DNA of 64,000 nucleotides from an uncultured Flavobacteriaceae bacterium (GTDB taxonomy: Bacteria; Bacteroidota; Bacteroidia; Flavobacteriales; Flavobacteriaceae), in assembly GCA_947501625.1 (NCBI GenBank), contig CANMWN010000003.1:333437-397436 (forward strand), in the 5' to 3' direction. Position 1 is the first letter of the stretch. Each line of letters begins with the position of its first letter. The position numbers and the translations under genes were made by a program. Under the pieces are notes generated by a model, which saw only the letters and a list, made by a program, of their open reading frames with translations, made no database searches and had not been told where the DNA came from. Below are positions 35,131 through 43,516 of the stretch, piece after piece.

Positions 35131-35472
35131 TTATTCTCTTATTGGTAGTTTGTCTACTTGTTTGTCTAAATAATTCCAACAATTCTGATTTATTTTTTCA
35201 AAAGCTGACACCATTTTTTTGCCATATATTGTAAGTGTAGTACCTCCGCCACCAGCACCACCGATATTCTTAACAACTATAGGTTGAACAGTACATTTAT
35301 TTACAGAATCAATTAAGTTCCACGCTTTTTTATATGACATGCCTAATTTCTTTGCCGATTTAGATAATGATCCAGTTTCTTCAATAGTTTTTAAAAGTTT
35401 TATTCTTCCTTCACCCAACAATATTTTACCATCAATTTCTATCCAGATTTTACTCTTTATCTTATACTGCAT
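35131..35472 (-). CDS. ModE-like winged-helix regulator (DNA-binding domain only)
   Basis: A 113-residue protein consisting only of the ModE/LysR-type winged-helix domain: GEGRIKLLKTIEETGSLSKSAKKLGMSYKKAWNLIDSVN, then the wing GGAGGGGTTLTIYGKKM. The molybdate-binding MOP domains of full ModE are absent, so it would need another route to sense molybdenum or may respond to something else. It sits divergently next to the molybdenum enzyme Nap, which fits a role in its control. An FNR-type operator with a perfect -7 element precedes it. Confidence 0.85.
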   Translation of the reverse strand: MQYKIKSKIWIEIDGKILLGEGRIKLLKTIEETGSLSKSAKKLGMSYKKAWNLIDSVNKCTVQPIVVKNIGGAGGGGTTLTIYGKKMVSAFEKINQNCWNYLDKQVDKLPIRE

Positions 35473-35489
35473 AATTATTGTATTTAAAA

Positions 35490-35533
35490 CAAATTTACTA
35501 GCACATTAATCTATTTACTATGATAATTGTCAT
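35490..35533 (-). promoter_or_regulatory. FNR-type operator (site D) and -7 element before the ModE-like gene
   Basis: Operator ATGATAATTGTCAT (35520-35533), 22 bases, then on the minus strand TAAATTTG (35490-35497), an exact -7 consensus. The start codon follows 17 bases later. Sites D and E lie 151 bases apart in the 281-base gap between the divergent ModE-like and napD genes; the AT-rich stretch between them shows nothing else that I can support. Confidence 0.78.
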
Positions 35534-35684
35534 GTATTAAGCAGTAATTTATAATCAAAATAAATTAGCGACAATTCTATTTTTAAAATAATCAAACATT
35601 ACTTAATAGTATGCTGAACTTGAGGTAAATAGAATAGATGTCGTTATTTCTTACTATACATAACGTATTGATAATCTTTTATTT

Positions 35685-35728
35685 ATGACAAAAGTCATGT
35701 TTGTTGTTTATCTTTTTTTCGTACTTTG
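35685..35728 (+). promoter_or_regulatory. FNR-type operator (site E) and -7 element before the nap operon
   Basis: Operator ATGACAAAAGTCAT (35685-35698), 22 bases, then GTACTTTG (35721-35728). The ATG of napD follows 25 bases later. The TTTG is in the same register as at the other sites, and the centre falls at about -41.5 if transcription starts five to six bases past the octamer. Confidence 0.78.
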
Positions 35729-35753
35729 AAGAATAATAAAATTTGATTATTTC

Positions 35754-35990
35754 ATGCCTATAAAAAGTTACTTAGCACATCCATTTGATAATAAAAAAGA
35801 AGAACTTCAACAAGCGCTTTCATTAATAAAAGGGTGTGAAATAATTCCAGCAGAAAATGAAAATGTTTTAGTTATTGTGACCGAAACTAAGAATGATGAA
35901 GAGGATAATAAATTAAAAGAAACAATAGAGAAAATTGAAAGTTTAAAATTATTAGCCTTGGTTTCAGGGTTTAATACACCAAAAAAATAA
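35754..35990 (+). CDS. napD: NapD-like assembly chaperone for NapA
   Basis: A 78-residue ferredoxin-like-fold protein of the NapD type, which binds the twin-arginine signal of NapA and holds it back until its cofactors are inserted. The sequence SYLAHPFDNKKEELQQALSLIKGCEIIPAENENVLVIVTE matches the first half of NapD. The order and spacing (seven bases before napA) support the assignment. It is the first gene of the nitrate reductase operon under operator site E. Confidence 0.8.
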   Translation: MPIKSYLAHPFDNKKEELQQALSLIKGCEIIPAENENVLVIVTETKNDEEDNKLKETIEKIESLKLLALVSGFNTPKK

Positions 35991-35997
35991 ATTAGAT

Positions 35998-38322
35998 ATG
36001 AGTGCTTCTTTATCAAGTAGACGAAGTTTTATTAAAAAAATGGCAGCTTCAGCTGCCATGACAGCAGCAGCAACCATGTTTCCGGGAATTATTTTTGCAA
36101 GCGAACAACTTACAGGAATTTCAAATGGAAGTTTGGATTGGAAAAAAGGACCTTGTCGTTTTTGTGGAGTTGGTTGCGGTATATTAGTTGGAATAGAAGA
36201 AGGTAAGGCTGTTGCAGTAAAAGGTGATCCGAACTCTAGTGTAAATAAAGGTTTGCTTTGTGTAAAAGGATATCATCAAACAATGTGTATTCAAGCAAAA
36301 GATAGATTAGAATATGCACTTGTAAAAAAGAATGGTACTTATGTGAAAACTCCAATAAATGAGGCTTTAGATATTGTAGCTGATAAAATGAAAGAAACCA
36401 TTGAGAAACATGGTAAAGATGCAGTTGCAATGTACACGTCTGGTCAATCGACAATTCCAGAAGGATATGTTGCATCAAAGTTTATGAAAGGTGCTATAGG
36501 AACCAATAATTTAGATTGTAATGCGCGTTTATGTATGGCAAGTGCTGTCGCAGGTTTCTTAACTACTTTTGGTGCTGATGAACCTATGGGATGTTATGAA
36601 GATTTTGACCATGCAGATTATTACGTGACTTGGGGAAATAATATGGCAGAAATGCATCCAGTATTATTCTCAAGAATGCTAGAACAAAAAAATAAAAGAG
36701 GAGCTAGAATTATAGATTTTGCTACTAGAACAACGCGTTCTAGTATGGCATCTAATAGATCAATTTTGTTTGAACCTCAAACAGATTTGGCTGTTGGAAA
36801 TGCTATTTGTTATGAAATAGTTAATAATGGATGGGTTAATAAAACATTCGTAGAAAAGTATTGTAATTTTAGTAAAGGGCTTACCCAAATGGGTTATGGG
36901 CTTGAAGATAAATATAAGTTTAGTGACAAGCCAACTAAAATAAATTTTGAAGACTATAAAACCTTTTTAGAAGATTATACATCCGAAAAAGTTTCAAAAT
37001 ATTCTAAAGTATCTGTTAAAGATATTAAATATTTAGCCTCAATATTTGGAGACCCAAATAAAAAAGTAATGTCACTTTGGTGTATGGGAGTTAATCAGCA
37101 TACAAGAGGTACTTGGATGAATAATATTATTTATAACATCCATTTATTAACTGGCAAAATTTCACAACCAGGTAATGGCCCTTTTTCATTGACTGGACAG
37201 CCGTCTGCGTGTGGTACTGCACGTGAAGTAGGTACTTTTACTCACAAACTTCCAAAGGGAGTTGTGATGAATCCAAAGCATAGAGAACTGGCAGCTAAAA
37301 TTTGGAAAGTTCCTGTAGAGAGAATTCCATCAAAGCCTACCTATCACACTACCGAAATGTTTAGAGCAGTAGATAGAGGTGATATAAAATTTATTTGGAC
37401 ACAAGCAGTAAATCCATTAGTATCATTGCCAAGAACAAGTAGGTTTAGACCAGGAATGAAGAAAAAATCTTGTTTTGTGGTAGTTTCTGATGTGTTTCCA
37501 ACACCAACTACTGATGTTGCTGATGTTATTTTGCCTGCATCTTGGCATATAGAAAAATCTGGCTTGTATGGTAATTCAGAAAGACGTACTCAACATTGGG
37601 ATAAAATGGTAGAAGGACCTGGAGATACTACACCAGACGCTTGGATGTTTATTGAAGTAGCAAAACGAATGGGTTATGGTGATTTATTTCCTTATTCTAG
37701 AGAAAATCATGTTGAAGAAATTTACAATGAATATCGTCAATTTCATGAAGGGAAAAAGCATGGAATGGCACCTCTCGAAGTTCTTAAAAAACAATCAGGA
37801 GCAATATGGCCTTATGTAAATGGTAAATCTACTCAGTGGCGATTTAATGCAAAATATGATCCAGCATGTAGTAATGGTGAAGATTTTCATTTTTATGGAA
37901 AACCTGATGGGAAAGCAGTTGTATGGCAAAGACCTTATGAGCCAGCTCCTGAATTACCTGATAGTGAATATCCATTTTGGTTAAATACAGGTCGAGTAAT
38001 TGAGCATTGGCATACAGGATCAATGACTCGTAGAATTCCAGTTTTGCACAAGGGAATGCCGCATTCTTATTTAGAATTTCATCCTGATGATGCAAAAGCG
38101 CTAGGGATAAAAAATGGAGAGAAAATTAAAGTGACTTCTAGAAGAGGTTCTTGTATTATGCCAGCATCTATAAATGAAAGAGGTTTACCAACCAAAGGTC
38201 AAGTTTTTGCGCCATTTTTTGATGAAAACATGTTGATTAATGATGTTACTTTAGATGCCTTTTGTCCTATTTCTAAAGAACCAGATTTTAAAAAATGTGC
38301 TGTAAAAGTAGAAAAAGTATAA
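35998..38322 (+). CDS. napA: Periplasmic nitrate reductase catalytic subunit
   Basis: A 774-residue molybdopterin enzyme that reduces nitrate to nitrite in the periplasm. It carries a twin-arginine signal (SSRRSFIKK, then a hydrophobic stretch to about residue 34). A [4Fe-4S] motif has cysteines at 53, 56, 60 and 88. The molybdenum-ligand region NARLCMASAVAGFLTTFGADEPMGCYEDFDHADYYVTWGNNMAEMHP is very close to NapA of Proteobacteria, with the cysteine ligand in RLCMAS. The bis-MGD domains and the C-terminal domain (TGRVIEHWHTGSMTRR) are complete. It is co-transcribed with napD and four electron-transfer genes. Confidence 0.96.
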   Translation: MSASLSSRRSFIKKMAASAAMTAAATMFPGIIFASEQLTGISNGSLDWKKGPCRFCGVGCGILVGIEEGKAVAVKGDPNSSVNKGLLCVKGYHQTMCIQAKDRLEYALVKKNGTYVKTPINEALDIVADKMKETIEKHGKDAVAMYTSGQSTIPEGYVASKFMKGAIGTNNLDCNARLCMASAVAGFLTTFGADEPMGCYEDFDHADYYVTWGNNMAEMHPVLFSRMLEQKNKRGARIIDFATRTTRSSMASNRSILFEPQTDLAVGNAICYEIVNNGWVNKTFVEKYCNFSKGLTQMGYGLEDKYKFSDKPTKINFEDYKTFLEDYTSEKVSKYSKVSVKDIKYLASIFGDPNKKVMSLWCMGVNQHTRGTWMNNIIYNIHLLTGKISQPGNGPFSLTGQPSACGTAREVGTFTHKLPKGVVMNPKHRELAAKIWKVPVERIPSKPTYHTTEMFRAVDRGDIKFIWTQAVNPLVSLPRTSRFRPGMKKKSCFVVVSDVFPTPTTDVADVILPASWHIEKSGLYGNSERRTQHWDKMVEGPGDTTPDAWMFIEVAKRMGYGDLFPYSRENHVEEIYNEYRQFHEGKKHGMAPLEVLKKQSGAIWPYVNGKSTQWRFNAKYDPACSNGEDFHFYGKPDGKAVVWQRPYEPAPELPDSEYPFWLNTGRVIEHWHTGSMTRRIPVLHKGMPHSYLEFHPDDAKALGIKNGEKIKVTSRRGSCIMPASINERGLPTKGQVFAPFFDENMLINDVTLDAFCPISKEPDFKKCAVKVEKV

Positions 38323-38326
38323 AATC

Positions 38327-39022
38327 ATGAGAAAAAGGCTCGGAATCATATCTTTATTTATTATCCTTTTTGTGACCTTTATTGTTATTTGGAATTATAG
38401 TTATTATCAAGGACAAGAGGAAGCATATATCCCATTAACAAAAGATAAATCTAGCCCAGTAATTCCTCTTGAAAAAGGCGTTTTTACACGTGCTGGGTAC
38501 GCTTTGGATTATAGTAATATGCCCATTGATGAAAATCATCAACGAAGTATCAATGAATATTATAATAATAGAGAGTTTTATGGTGGTCCACCTAGTATTC
38601 CTCACGAAGTACAAAGTGAGCGTAGTATGGGTAATAATACTTGCTTGAAATGCCACGAAAATGGAGGTTTTGTTGAAAAATTTCAAGCATATACACCAGT
38701 AACACCACATCCTGAAATGGTAAATTGTCGTCAATGTCACTTACCAGAGAAAAGCAATTCGTTATTTGTGGCTAATAATTTTAAGAAAGGAACTATCCCT
38801 AAAGCAGGAACCAATAACGCTTTGTTAGGAAGCCCTCCAATCATTCCTCATCAATTGCAGATGAGAGAAAACTGTTTATCATGTCATGCAGGACCGAGTG
38901 CACCTAAAGAAATAAGAGTTACACATCCAGAAAGAATAAATTGCCGCCAATGTCATGTTCCCAACAATAAAGTTATGGAGGATATTGGTTCATTTTTAAG
39001 AAAAATAAAGTCTAATGAATAA
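38327..39022 (+). CDS. napB: Tetraheme NapB-like cytochrome formed by an internal duplication
   Basis: A 231-residue membrane-anchored cytochrome (N-terminal helix at about residues 6-27). NapB normally has two CxxCH motifs; here there are four, with cysteines starting at 106, 134, 183 and 206. The two halves repeat the NapB layout. Residues 86-152 have PPSIPHEVQ, CLKCH, HPEMVNCRQCHLP, and residues 168-225 have PPIIPHQLQ, CLSCH, HPERINCRQCHVP. It should pass electrons to NapA. The doubling of hemes and the membrane anchor may let it bridge to the quinol-oxidising module without NapC. The stop overlaps the next gene by eight bases. Confidence 0.88.
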   Translation: MRKRLGIISLFIILFVTFIVIWNYSYYQGQEEAYIPLTKDKSSPVIPLEKGVFTRAGYALDYSNMPIDENHQRSINEYYNNREFYGGPPSIPHEVQSERSMGNNTCLKCHENGGFVEKFQAYTPVTPHPEMVNCRQCHLPEKSNSLFVANNFKKGTIPKAGTNNALLGSPPIIPHQLQMRENCLSCHAGPSAPKEIRVTHPERINCRQCHVPNNKVMEDIGSFLRKIKSNE

Positions 39023-39644
39023 CTATTTATATTATAGAATTGTAAGTTTTAGTTTATTGTTATCTCTTGTTTTCACTTCTTGTAAGCACGATAAAGAGCA
39101 TGAATACCATAGTATTACAGATAAGATTGAAGCTGAAAGTAAAAAATATAAAGGCATATCTACAACTTCACATTTGTATATTGATGGTTTAAATTTAATT
39201 GAAGTTACAGAAAATGAGATTACTTTTTTAATACCAACTAGAAAAGATAAGATTAAATCATATAAATGTACTGAATGTCATACGAAACCTTTGGCAAAAA
39301 TGCAGAGTGATGATATAAAAAAGGCACATTGGAATCTAAAATTGAATCATGCCAATGCTAATACAATGAATTGTACAACTTGTCATAACGGCAATAATAT
39401 GGACGAATTGATTAGCATAACAGGTCATAAAATTGATTTTGATAAAAGTTTTAATCAATGTAGTCAATGTCATCAAAAACAATATAATGACTGGGCTGGA
39501 GGTGCACATGGTAAAAGAATAGAAAGTTGGGCAACACCAAGAGCATCAATGACTTGTGTTAATTGCCATAATCCACATAGTCCACATTTTGAAACAAAAT
39601 GGCCTGAGAGGTTTAATTCAAAAAAAGTAGAAATTCGTAAATAA
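39015..39644 (+). CDS. Tetraheme c-type cytochrome lipoprotein
   Basis: A 209-residue protein with a lipoprotein signal (LVFTSCKHD, Cys23) and four CxxCH motifs starting near residues 85, 120, 149 and 181. The motifs are CTECH, CTTCH, CSQCH and CVNCH. Additional histidines (AHWNLKLNHAN, GAHGKR, SPHF) can serve as distal heme ligands, as in small multiheme cytochromes of the NapC/NrfH and c3 type, but no membrane helix beyond the signal is present. It overlaps napB by eight bases and precedes the NrfC/NrfD-like genes, so it probably carries electrons from that module towards NapB. Confidence 0.85.
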   Translation: MNNYLYYRIVSFSLLLSLVFTSCKHDKEHEYHSITDKIEAESKKYKGISTTSHLYIDGLNLIEVTENEITFLIPTRKDKIKSYKCTECHTKPLAKMQSDDIKKAHWNLKLNHANANTMNCTTCHNGNNMDELISITGHKIDFDKSFNQCSQCHQKQYNDWAGGAHGKRIESWATPRASMTCVNCHNPHSPHFETKWPERFNSKKVEIRK

Positions 39645-39649
39645 AAGGT

Positions 39650-40780
39650 ATGAGCGATAACAATAAAAAATGGTTTACACTAAACCTCAATAGTAGTAGG
39701 CACAAGCAAACGTCTAATTCTTGTGGTTGCGGAAAAAATTCGGGAGGATGTAATTCTCATAATGAAAAGAAGGAAATGAGTGATGAAGAATTTTATGAGG
39801 CTGCAGTTGATGCTTCAATAGGAGAAGAAAGAAATAAAGACGGTTTTCAACAAGTTTTTGATGTGAAAATGGATAGACGCTCTGCATTTAAAAAATTAAC
39901 TGCAAGTTTATTAATTGGAGCAGGAGCTGTTTCTTCATGTACTAGTGTGATTTCAAGTGATGAAACTAAAGAAAAAGCACAAATAAATTGGGAAGAACAA
40001 TTTAAAGGAAACTATAAATTGATGAATGATGATGAGAAAAAGGCTACAGTTGATAGATTGGTGCGTTCCTATCAATTACGCACTGGAAAAAATATAAGTA
40101 TGTCTTCAAAAAATGCAGAAGATGATGTGTTGTTTGGTTATGCTTTTAATATTTCCAAATGCCAAGGATATATGGATTGTGTGAGTGCATGTGTAGAAGA
40201 AAATAATCAAGATAGAAATTCGCAAATGGAATACATCCGTATTCATGAAATGAAAGATGGAAAAGGATTTAACTTCAATGAAGCAGATGATAATTATTAT
40301 CATGAAGTACCTGCTGAAGGACATTTTTATATGGGAACACAGTGTTTTCATTGTGATAATCCTCCATGTGTTGATGTTTGTCCGGTTCAAGCAACTTGGA
40401 GAGAAGATGATGGATTGGTTGTTATTGATTATGACTGGTGTGTAGGTTGTAGATATTGTATGGCTGCTTGTCCATATGATGGACGTCGTTTTAATTGGAG
40501 TAAACCTCAAGTACCTGAAGAAGAAGTTAATAAAAATCAGCATTATCTTGGCAATAGGATGCGTAAAAAAGGAGTGATGGAAAAGTGTACATTTTGTGTG
40601 CAACGTTCTAGAGCAGGTAAAAATCCTGCCTGTGTTGAAGCTTGTCCTACAGGCGCTCGGATTTTTGGAAATTTATTAGACCCCAAAAGTACAATTCGTT
40701 GGGTACTAGAAAATAAAAAAGTTTTTAGATTAAAAGAAGATTTAGGTACTGAACCAAAGTTCTGGTACTTTATGGATTAA
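39650..40780 (+). CDS. Exported Fe-S electron-transfer subunit of the NrfC/PsrB/DmsB type
   Basis: A 376-residue ferredoxin-type subunit with 15 cysteines in four groups, normally 16. The groups are CQGYMDCVSAC (C171, C177, C181, with Tyr174 where a cysteine is expected), CFHCDNPPCVDVCP, CVGCRYCMAACPYDG and CTFCVQRSRAGKNPACVEACPTGA. A twin-arginine motif (DRRSAFKKL, R76-R77) with a lipobox-like end at C97 comes only after a 75-residue leader that includes CGCG...C. It forms a quinol-oxidising module with the NrfD-like protein encoded next. Confidence 0.88.
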   Translation: MSDNNKKWFTLNLNSSRHKQTSNSCGCGKNSGGCNSHNEKKEMSDEEFYEAAVDASIGEERNKDGFQQVFDVKMDRRSAFKKLTASLLIGAGAVSSCTSVISSDETKEKAQINWEEQFKGNYKLMNDDEKKATVDRLVRSYQLRTGKNISMSSKNAEDDVLFGYAFNISKCQGYMDCVSACVEENNQDRNSQMEYIRIHEMKDGKGFNFNEADDNYYHEVPAEGHFYMGTQCFHCDNPPCVDVCPVQATWREDDGLVVIDYDWCVGCRYCMAACPYDGRRFNWSKPQVPEEEVNKNQHYLGNRMRKKGVMEKCTFCVQRSRAGKNPACVEACPTGARIFGNLLDPKSTIRWVLENKKVFRLKEDLGTEPKFWYFMD

Positions 40781-40790
40781 AGCATATTCA

Positions 40791-42008
40791 ATGAAAAGAC
40801 TTAAAATTTTTGCTAGTTTAGTTAGAGATAGTTTAGATGTTATTACGCATGGCTCCAAAAAATACCATATTTGGATGGCATTTTTAACCTTTGTAATGTT
40901 AGTAGGAATGTACTGTTATTCCATTCAGTTAGATCAAGGTTTAAGTGTGACAGGGATGACTGATAGAGTAAGTTGGGGACTATATATTTCTAATTTCACT
41001 TTTTTAGTTGGCGTTGCAGCAGCAGCTGTTATGTTAGTGATGCCAACATATGTACTAAAAGATATTGATTTCAAGCAAGCAGTTCTTATAGGTGAAGGTT
41101 TAGCAGTAGCTGCACTTATAATGTGTTTAGCATTTGTAGTTGCAGATATGGGAGGACCTTCTGTATTATGGCATATGATTCCTGGTATTGGAGTATTTAA
41201 TTTTCCTAATTCTATGCTTACTTGGGATGTTATTGCATTGAACGGTTATTTGTTTATCAATATTAGTATTCCTTTTTATATTCTTTCTAGACATTATCAA
41301 GGAAAAGAATCCAAAAAGAGTATATATATTCCTGGAGCCTTGATTTCAGTATTTTGGGCGGTAGGAATTCACTTAGTGACAGCATTTTTATATCAAGGGT
41401 TGCAAGCGCGACCGTTTTGGAATAATGCATTATTAGGACCTCGTTTTTTAGCCTCAGCATTTGCTGCAGGACCTGCACTAATTATTTTGGTATTAGCAAT
41501 AATCCGAACTTTTACAGAATTTAAAATTGAAGATAAAACCATAAAAAAAATAGCCCTTGTAGTTACTGTTGCCGCTCAAATTAATTTAATTATGTTGGTT
41601 TCTGAATTGTTTAAAGAATTTTATGCGCCAACACATCATAGCGAAAGTGCTTATTATTTGTTTTTTGGTTTAGATGGTAAAACTGCATTATTACCTTGGA
41701 TTTGGACAGCTATTTCTATGAATGTACTTGCAACTGTCATATTAACTTTTCATAAGCTGCGTAATAATTTAAGAGTACTTTATTTTGCTTGTTTCTTATT
41801 ATTTGTTGCTATTTGGATAGAAAAAGGTTTTGGATTGATAGTTCCTGGATTTATTCCTGGTCCTTATGGTAAAATTGCTGAGTATACTCCTACTGGAATT
41901 GAAATAGGAGTAACACTTGGTATTTGGGCAATGGGAGCATTAGTATTTACAATTTTGGCAAGGACAGCCATAAAAATTGAAACTGGAAAACTTCGTTATA
42001 AAGAATAG
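40791..42008 (+). CDS. nrfD: NrfD/PsrC-family integral membrane subunit
   Basis: A 405-residue membrane protein with about ten helices of the NrfD/PsrC/DmsC-like family, which exchanges electrons with quinols and passes them to an Fe-S partner. Recognisable stretches are WGLYISNFTFLVGVAAAAVML and FVVADMGGPSVLWHMIPGIGVFNFPNSMLTWDVIALNGYL. The C-terminal part is typical of ActC/NrfD-like proteins (EKGFGLIVPGFIPGPYGKIAEYTPTGIEIGVTLG). It is the last gene of the nap operon; a hairpin follows. It takes the place of NapC or NapGH as electron source. Confidence 0.92.
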   Translation: MKRLKIFASLVRDSLDVITHGSKKYHIWMAFLTFVMLVGMYCYSIQLDQGLSVTGMTDRVSWGLYISNFTFLVGVAAAAVMLVMPTYVLKDIDFKQAVLIGEGLAVAALIMCLAFVVADMGGPSVLWHMIPGIGVFNFPNSMLTWDVIALNGYLFINISIPFYILSRHYQGKESKKSIYIPGALISVFWAVGIHLVTAFLYQGLQARPFWNNALLGPRFLASAFAAGPALIILVLAIIRTFTEFKIEDKTIKKIALVVTVAAQINLIMLVSELFKEFYAPTHHSESAYYLFFGLDGKTALLPWIWTAISMNVLATVILTFHKLRNNLRVLYFACFLLFVAIWIEKGFGLIVPGFIPGPYGKIAEYTPTGIEIGVTLGIWAMGALVFTILARTAIKIETGKLRYKE

Positions 42009-42030
42009 GATATTCTTGTTGAATTACCTA

Positions 42031-42050
42031 TCAAAAATCATGTTTTGATG
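42031..42050 (+). terminator. Probable terminator after the nap operon
   Basis: A seven-base inverted repeat (ATCAAAA / TTTTGAT) with a six-base loop, 23 bases past the stop, followed by a moderately T-rich stretch. The stem is AT-rich, so the call is only moderate. Confidence 0.5.
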
Positions 42051-42062
42051 AGTTGTTTATTT

Positions 42063-42070
42063 TAACTTTG
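42063..42070 (+). promoter_or_regulatory. -7 element of the decarboxylase gene
   Basis: TAACTTTG is an exact match to TAnnTTTG and lies 20 bases before the ATG of the decarboxylase gene. A TTTTG occurs 14 bases upstream, too close for the usual -33 spacing. No FNR-type palindrome is seen here, so this gene seems separate from the nap unit. Confidence 0.45.
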
Positions 42071-42090
42071 CGGTCTCAAAAAATGGACAA

Positions 42091-43515
42091 ATGTATAAGT
42101 TGAAATTAAGTAAAGAAGAAATGAAACAATATGGATATCAAGTGATTGATACTATTGTTGAACATTTTGATACTGAAAATTATAAAAAGCCAGTTGCAAT
42201 GGCTTCAAGAGCAGAAATGGATACTCTCTTTAATATGGAGGCTCCTGAACAGCCTACAAATTATCAAGAGGTTTTAGATTTTGTTACTTCTAAAGTATTG
42301 CCAAACAGCAATATTGTTACGCACCCAAAATCATATTCTTTTGTTCCAGGACCAAGTAATTATGTTAGTGTCATGGCAGATACTTTGGCTACAGGATTCA
42401 ATATTTTTTCAGGCGGATGGGCAGCTTCTCCTGCAGCAGCTCAATTGGAGATTGTAACCATGAATTGGTTATTGAAGCTCTTTAAATTCCCAACTAAAAA
42501 AGGTGGAGGAATTTTTACAAGTGGTGGTTCTATGGCCAATTTAACAGCTTTGGTAGCTGCAAGAAGACAGTGTTGTGGTGATGATTTTTCCAATGCAATT
42601 ATTTATATGTCCGATCAAGCTCATTCTTCAAATGTTAAAGCAATAAGAGTTCTTGGCTTTAAGAAAGAACAAGTAAGAATTATACCAACTGATATAGAGT
42701 TTAAAATGGCAATTAATAAATTAAAAAACGCTATTGCCAAAGATAGGCTAGAAGGATTCCAACCATTTTGTATAATTGCTTCTGCTGGAACGACGAATAC
42801 AGGAACAGTTGATCCATTAAATGATATTGCTAAGATATGTAGAGAAGAAAAATTGTGGTTTCATGTAGATGGAGCCTATGGTGGTGCGGCTATTTTATCA
42901 AAAAAAGGAAGTCAACAATTAAAGGGAATTGAAAAAGCAGATTCTCTAGCGATTGACCCACATAAATGGTTATATCAACCTTATGAAATGGGTTGTCTAT
43001 TAGTTCGTAATCATAAATGGTTGAGCCAGACTTTCACTGAAAAACCTGAATATTTAAGAGATATTGAAGGGAATACATCTGAAATTAATTTCTATGATCA
43101 CGGAATTCAACTAACTAGACGTTTTAGAGCCTTAAAGTTTTATATGTCTATGAAAACATTTGGCCTTAATGCGTTTAAAAAAGCAATTACATATAATATT
43201 GATTTAGCAGAAAAAGTTGAAAAGAAATTGAGGCAAAGTCCGAAGTGGGAAGTAATATCACCAGCAACATTAGCGATATTAAACTTTAGATATAATCCAA
43301 TAGGAAAGTCTTTTTCTGAAAAAGAATTAGATACCATGAATCAAGAAATTTCTAAACGTGTTGTTGCCTCCCGTGAAGCATTACTAGTTACTACAATATT
43401 ACAAAATCAAGTAGTTTTAAGAATGTGCTTAATAAATCCTAGAACAACGATAAAAGATGTTCAAGAAACTATAAAATTATGTGAAGATTTCGCAAGTGAA
43501 ATAATTGATAAATAA
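42091..43515 (+). CDS. Group II PLP-dependent amino acid decarboxylase
   Basis: A 474-residue aspartate-aminotransferase-fold decarboxylase of the aromatic-L-amino-acid / glutamate / diaminobutyrate group. PLP-binding landmarks are present: TSGGSMANLTALVAAR (phosphate loop), ASAGTTNTGTVDPL, FHVDGAYGGAA (Asp holding the pyridine nitrogen) and LAIDPHKWLYQPYEMG (Schiff-base lysine in HKW). The product would be an amine, but the amino acid used cannot be told from motifs alone. It has its own -7 element and is not obviously part of the respiration regulon. A bidirectional hairpin follows. Confidence 0.9.
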   Translation: MYKLKLSKEEMKQYGYQVIDTIVEHFDTENYKKPVAMASRAEMDTLFNMEAPEQPTNYQEVLDFVTSKVLPNSNIVTHPKSYSFVPGPSNYVSVMADTLATGFNIFSGGWAASPAAAQLEIVTMNWLLKLFKFPTKKGGGIFTSGGSMANLTALVAARRQCCGDDFSNAIIYMSDQAHSSNVKAIRVLGFKKEQVRIIPTDIEFKMAINKLKNAIAKDRLEGFQPFCIIASAGTTNTGTVDPLNDIAKICREEKLWFHVDGAYGGAAILSKKGSQQLKGIEKADSLAIDPHKWLYQPYEMGCLLVRNHKWLSQTFTEKPEYLRDIEGNTSEINFYDHGIQLTRRFRALKFYMSMKTFGLNAFKKAITYNIDLAEKVEKKLRQSPKWEVISPATLAILNFRYNPIGKSFSEKELDTMNQEISKRVVASREALLVTTILQNQVVLRMCLINPRTTIKDVQETIKLCEDFASEIIDK

Positions 43516-43516
43516 A

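Noticed and set aside
40106..40603. 165-codon open frame antisense to the NrfC-like gene
   Set aside because: Its histidine-, threonine- and isoleucine-rich product is the mirror of a clearly coding sense strand. No start context or neighbours support it.
42031..42050. ATCAAAAATCATG stretch as a further FNR-type operator before the decarboxylase gene
   Set aside because: It lacks the ATGAY left half. It is symmetric as a hairpin instead, and the only -7 octamer lies 12 bases downstream, not 22.
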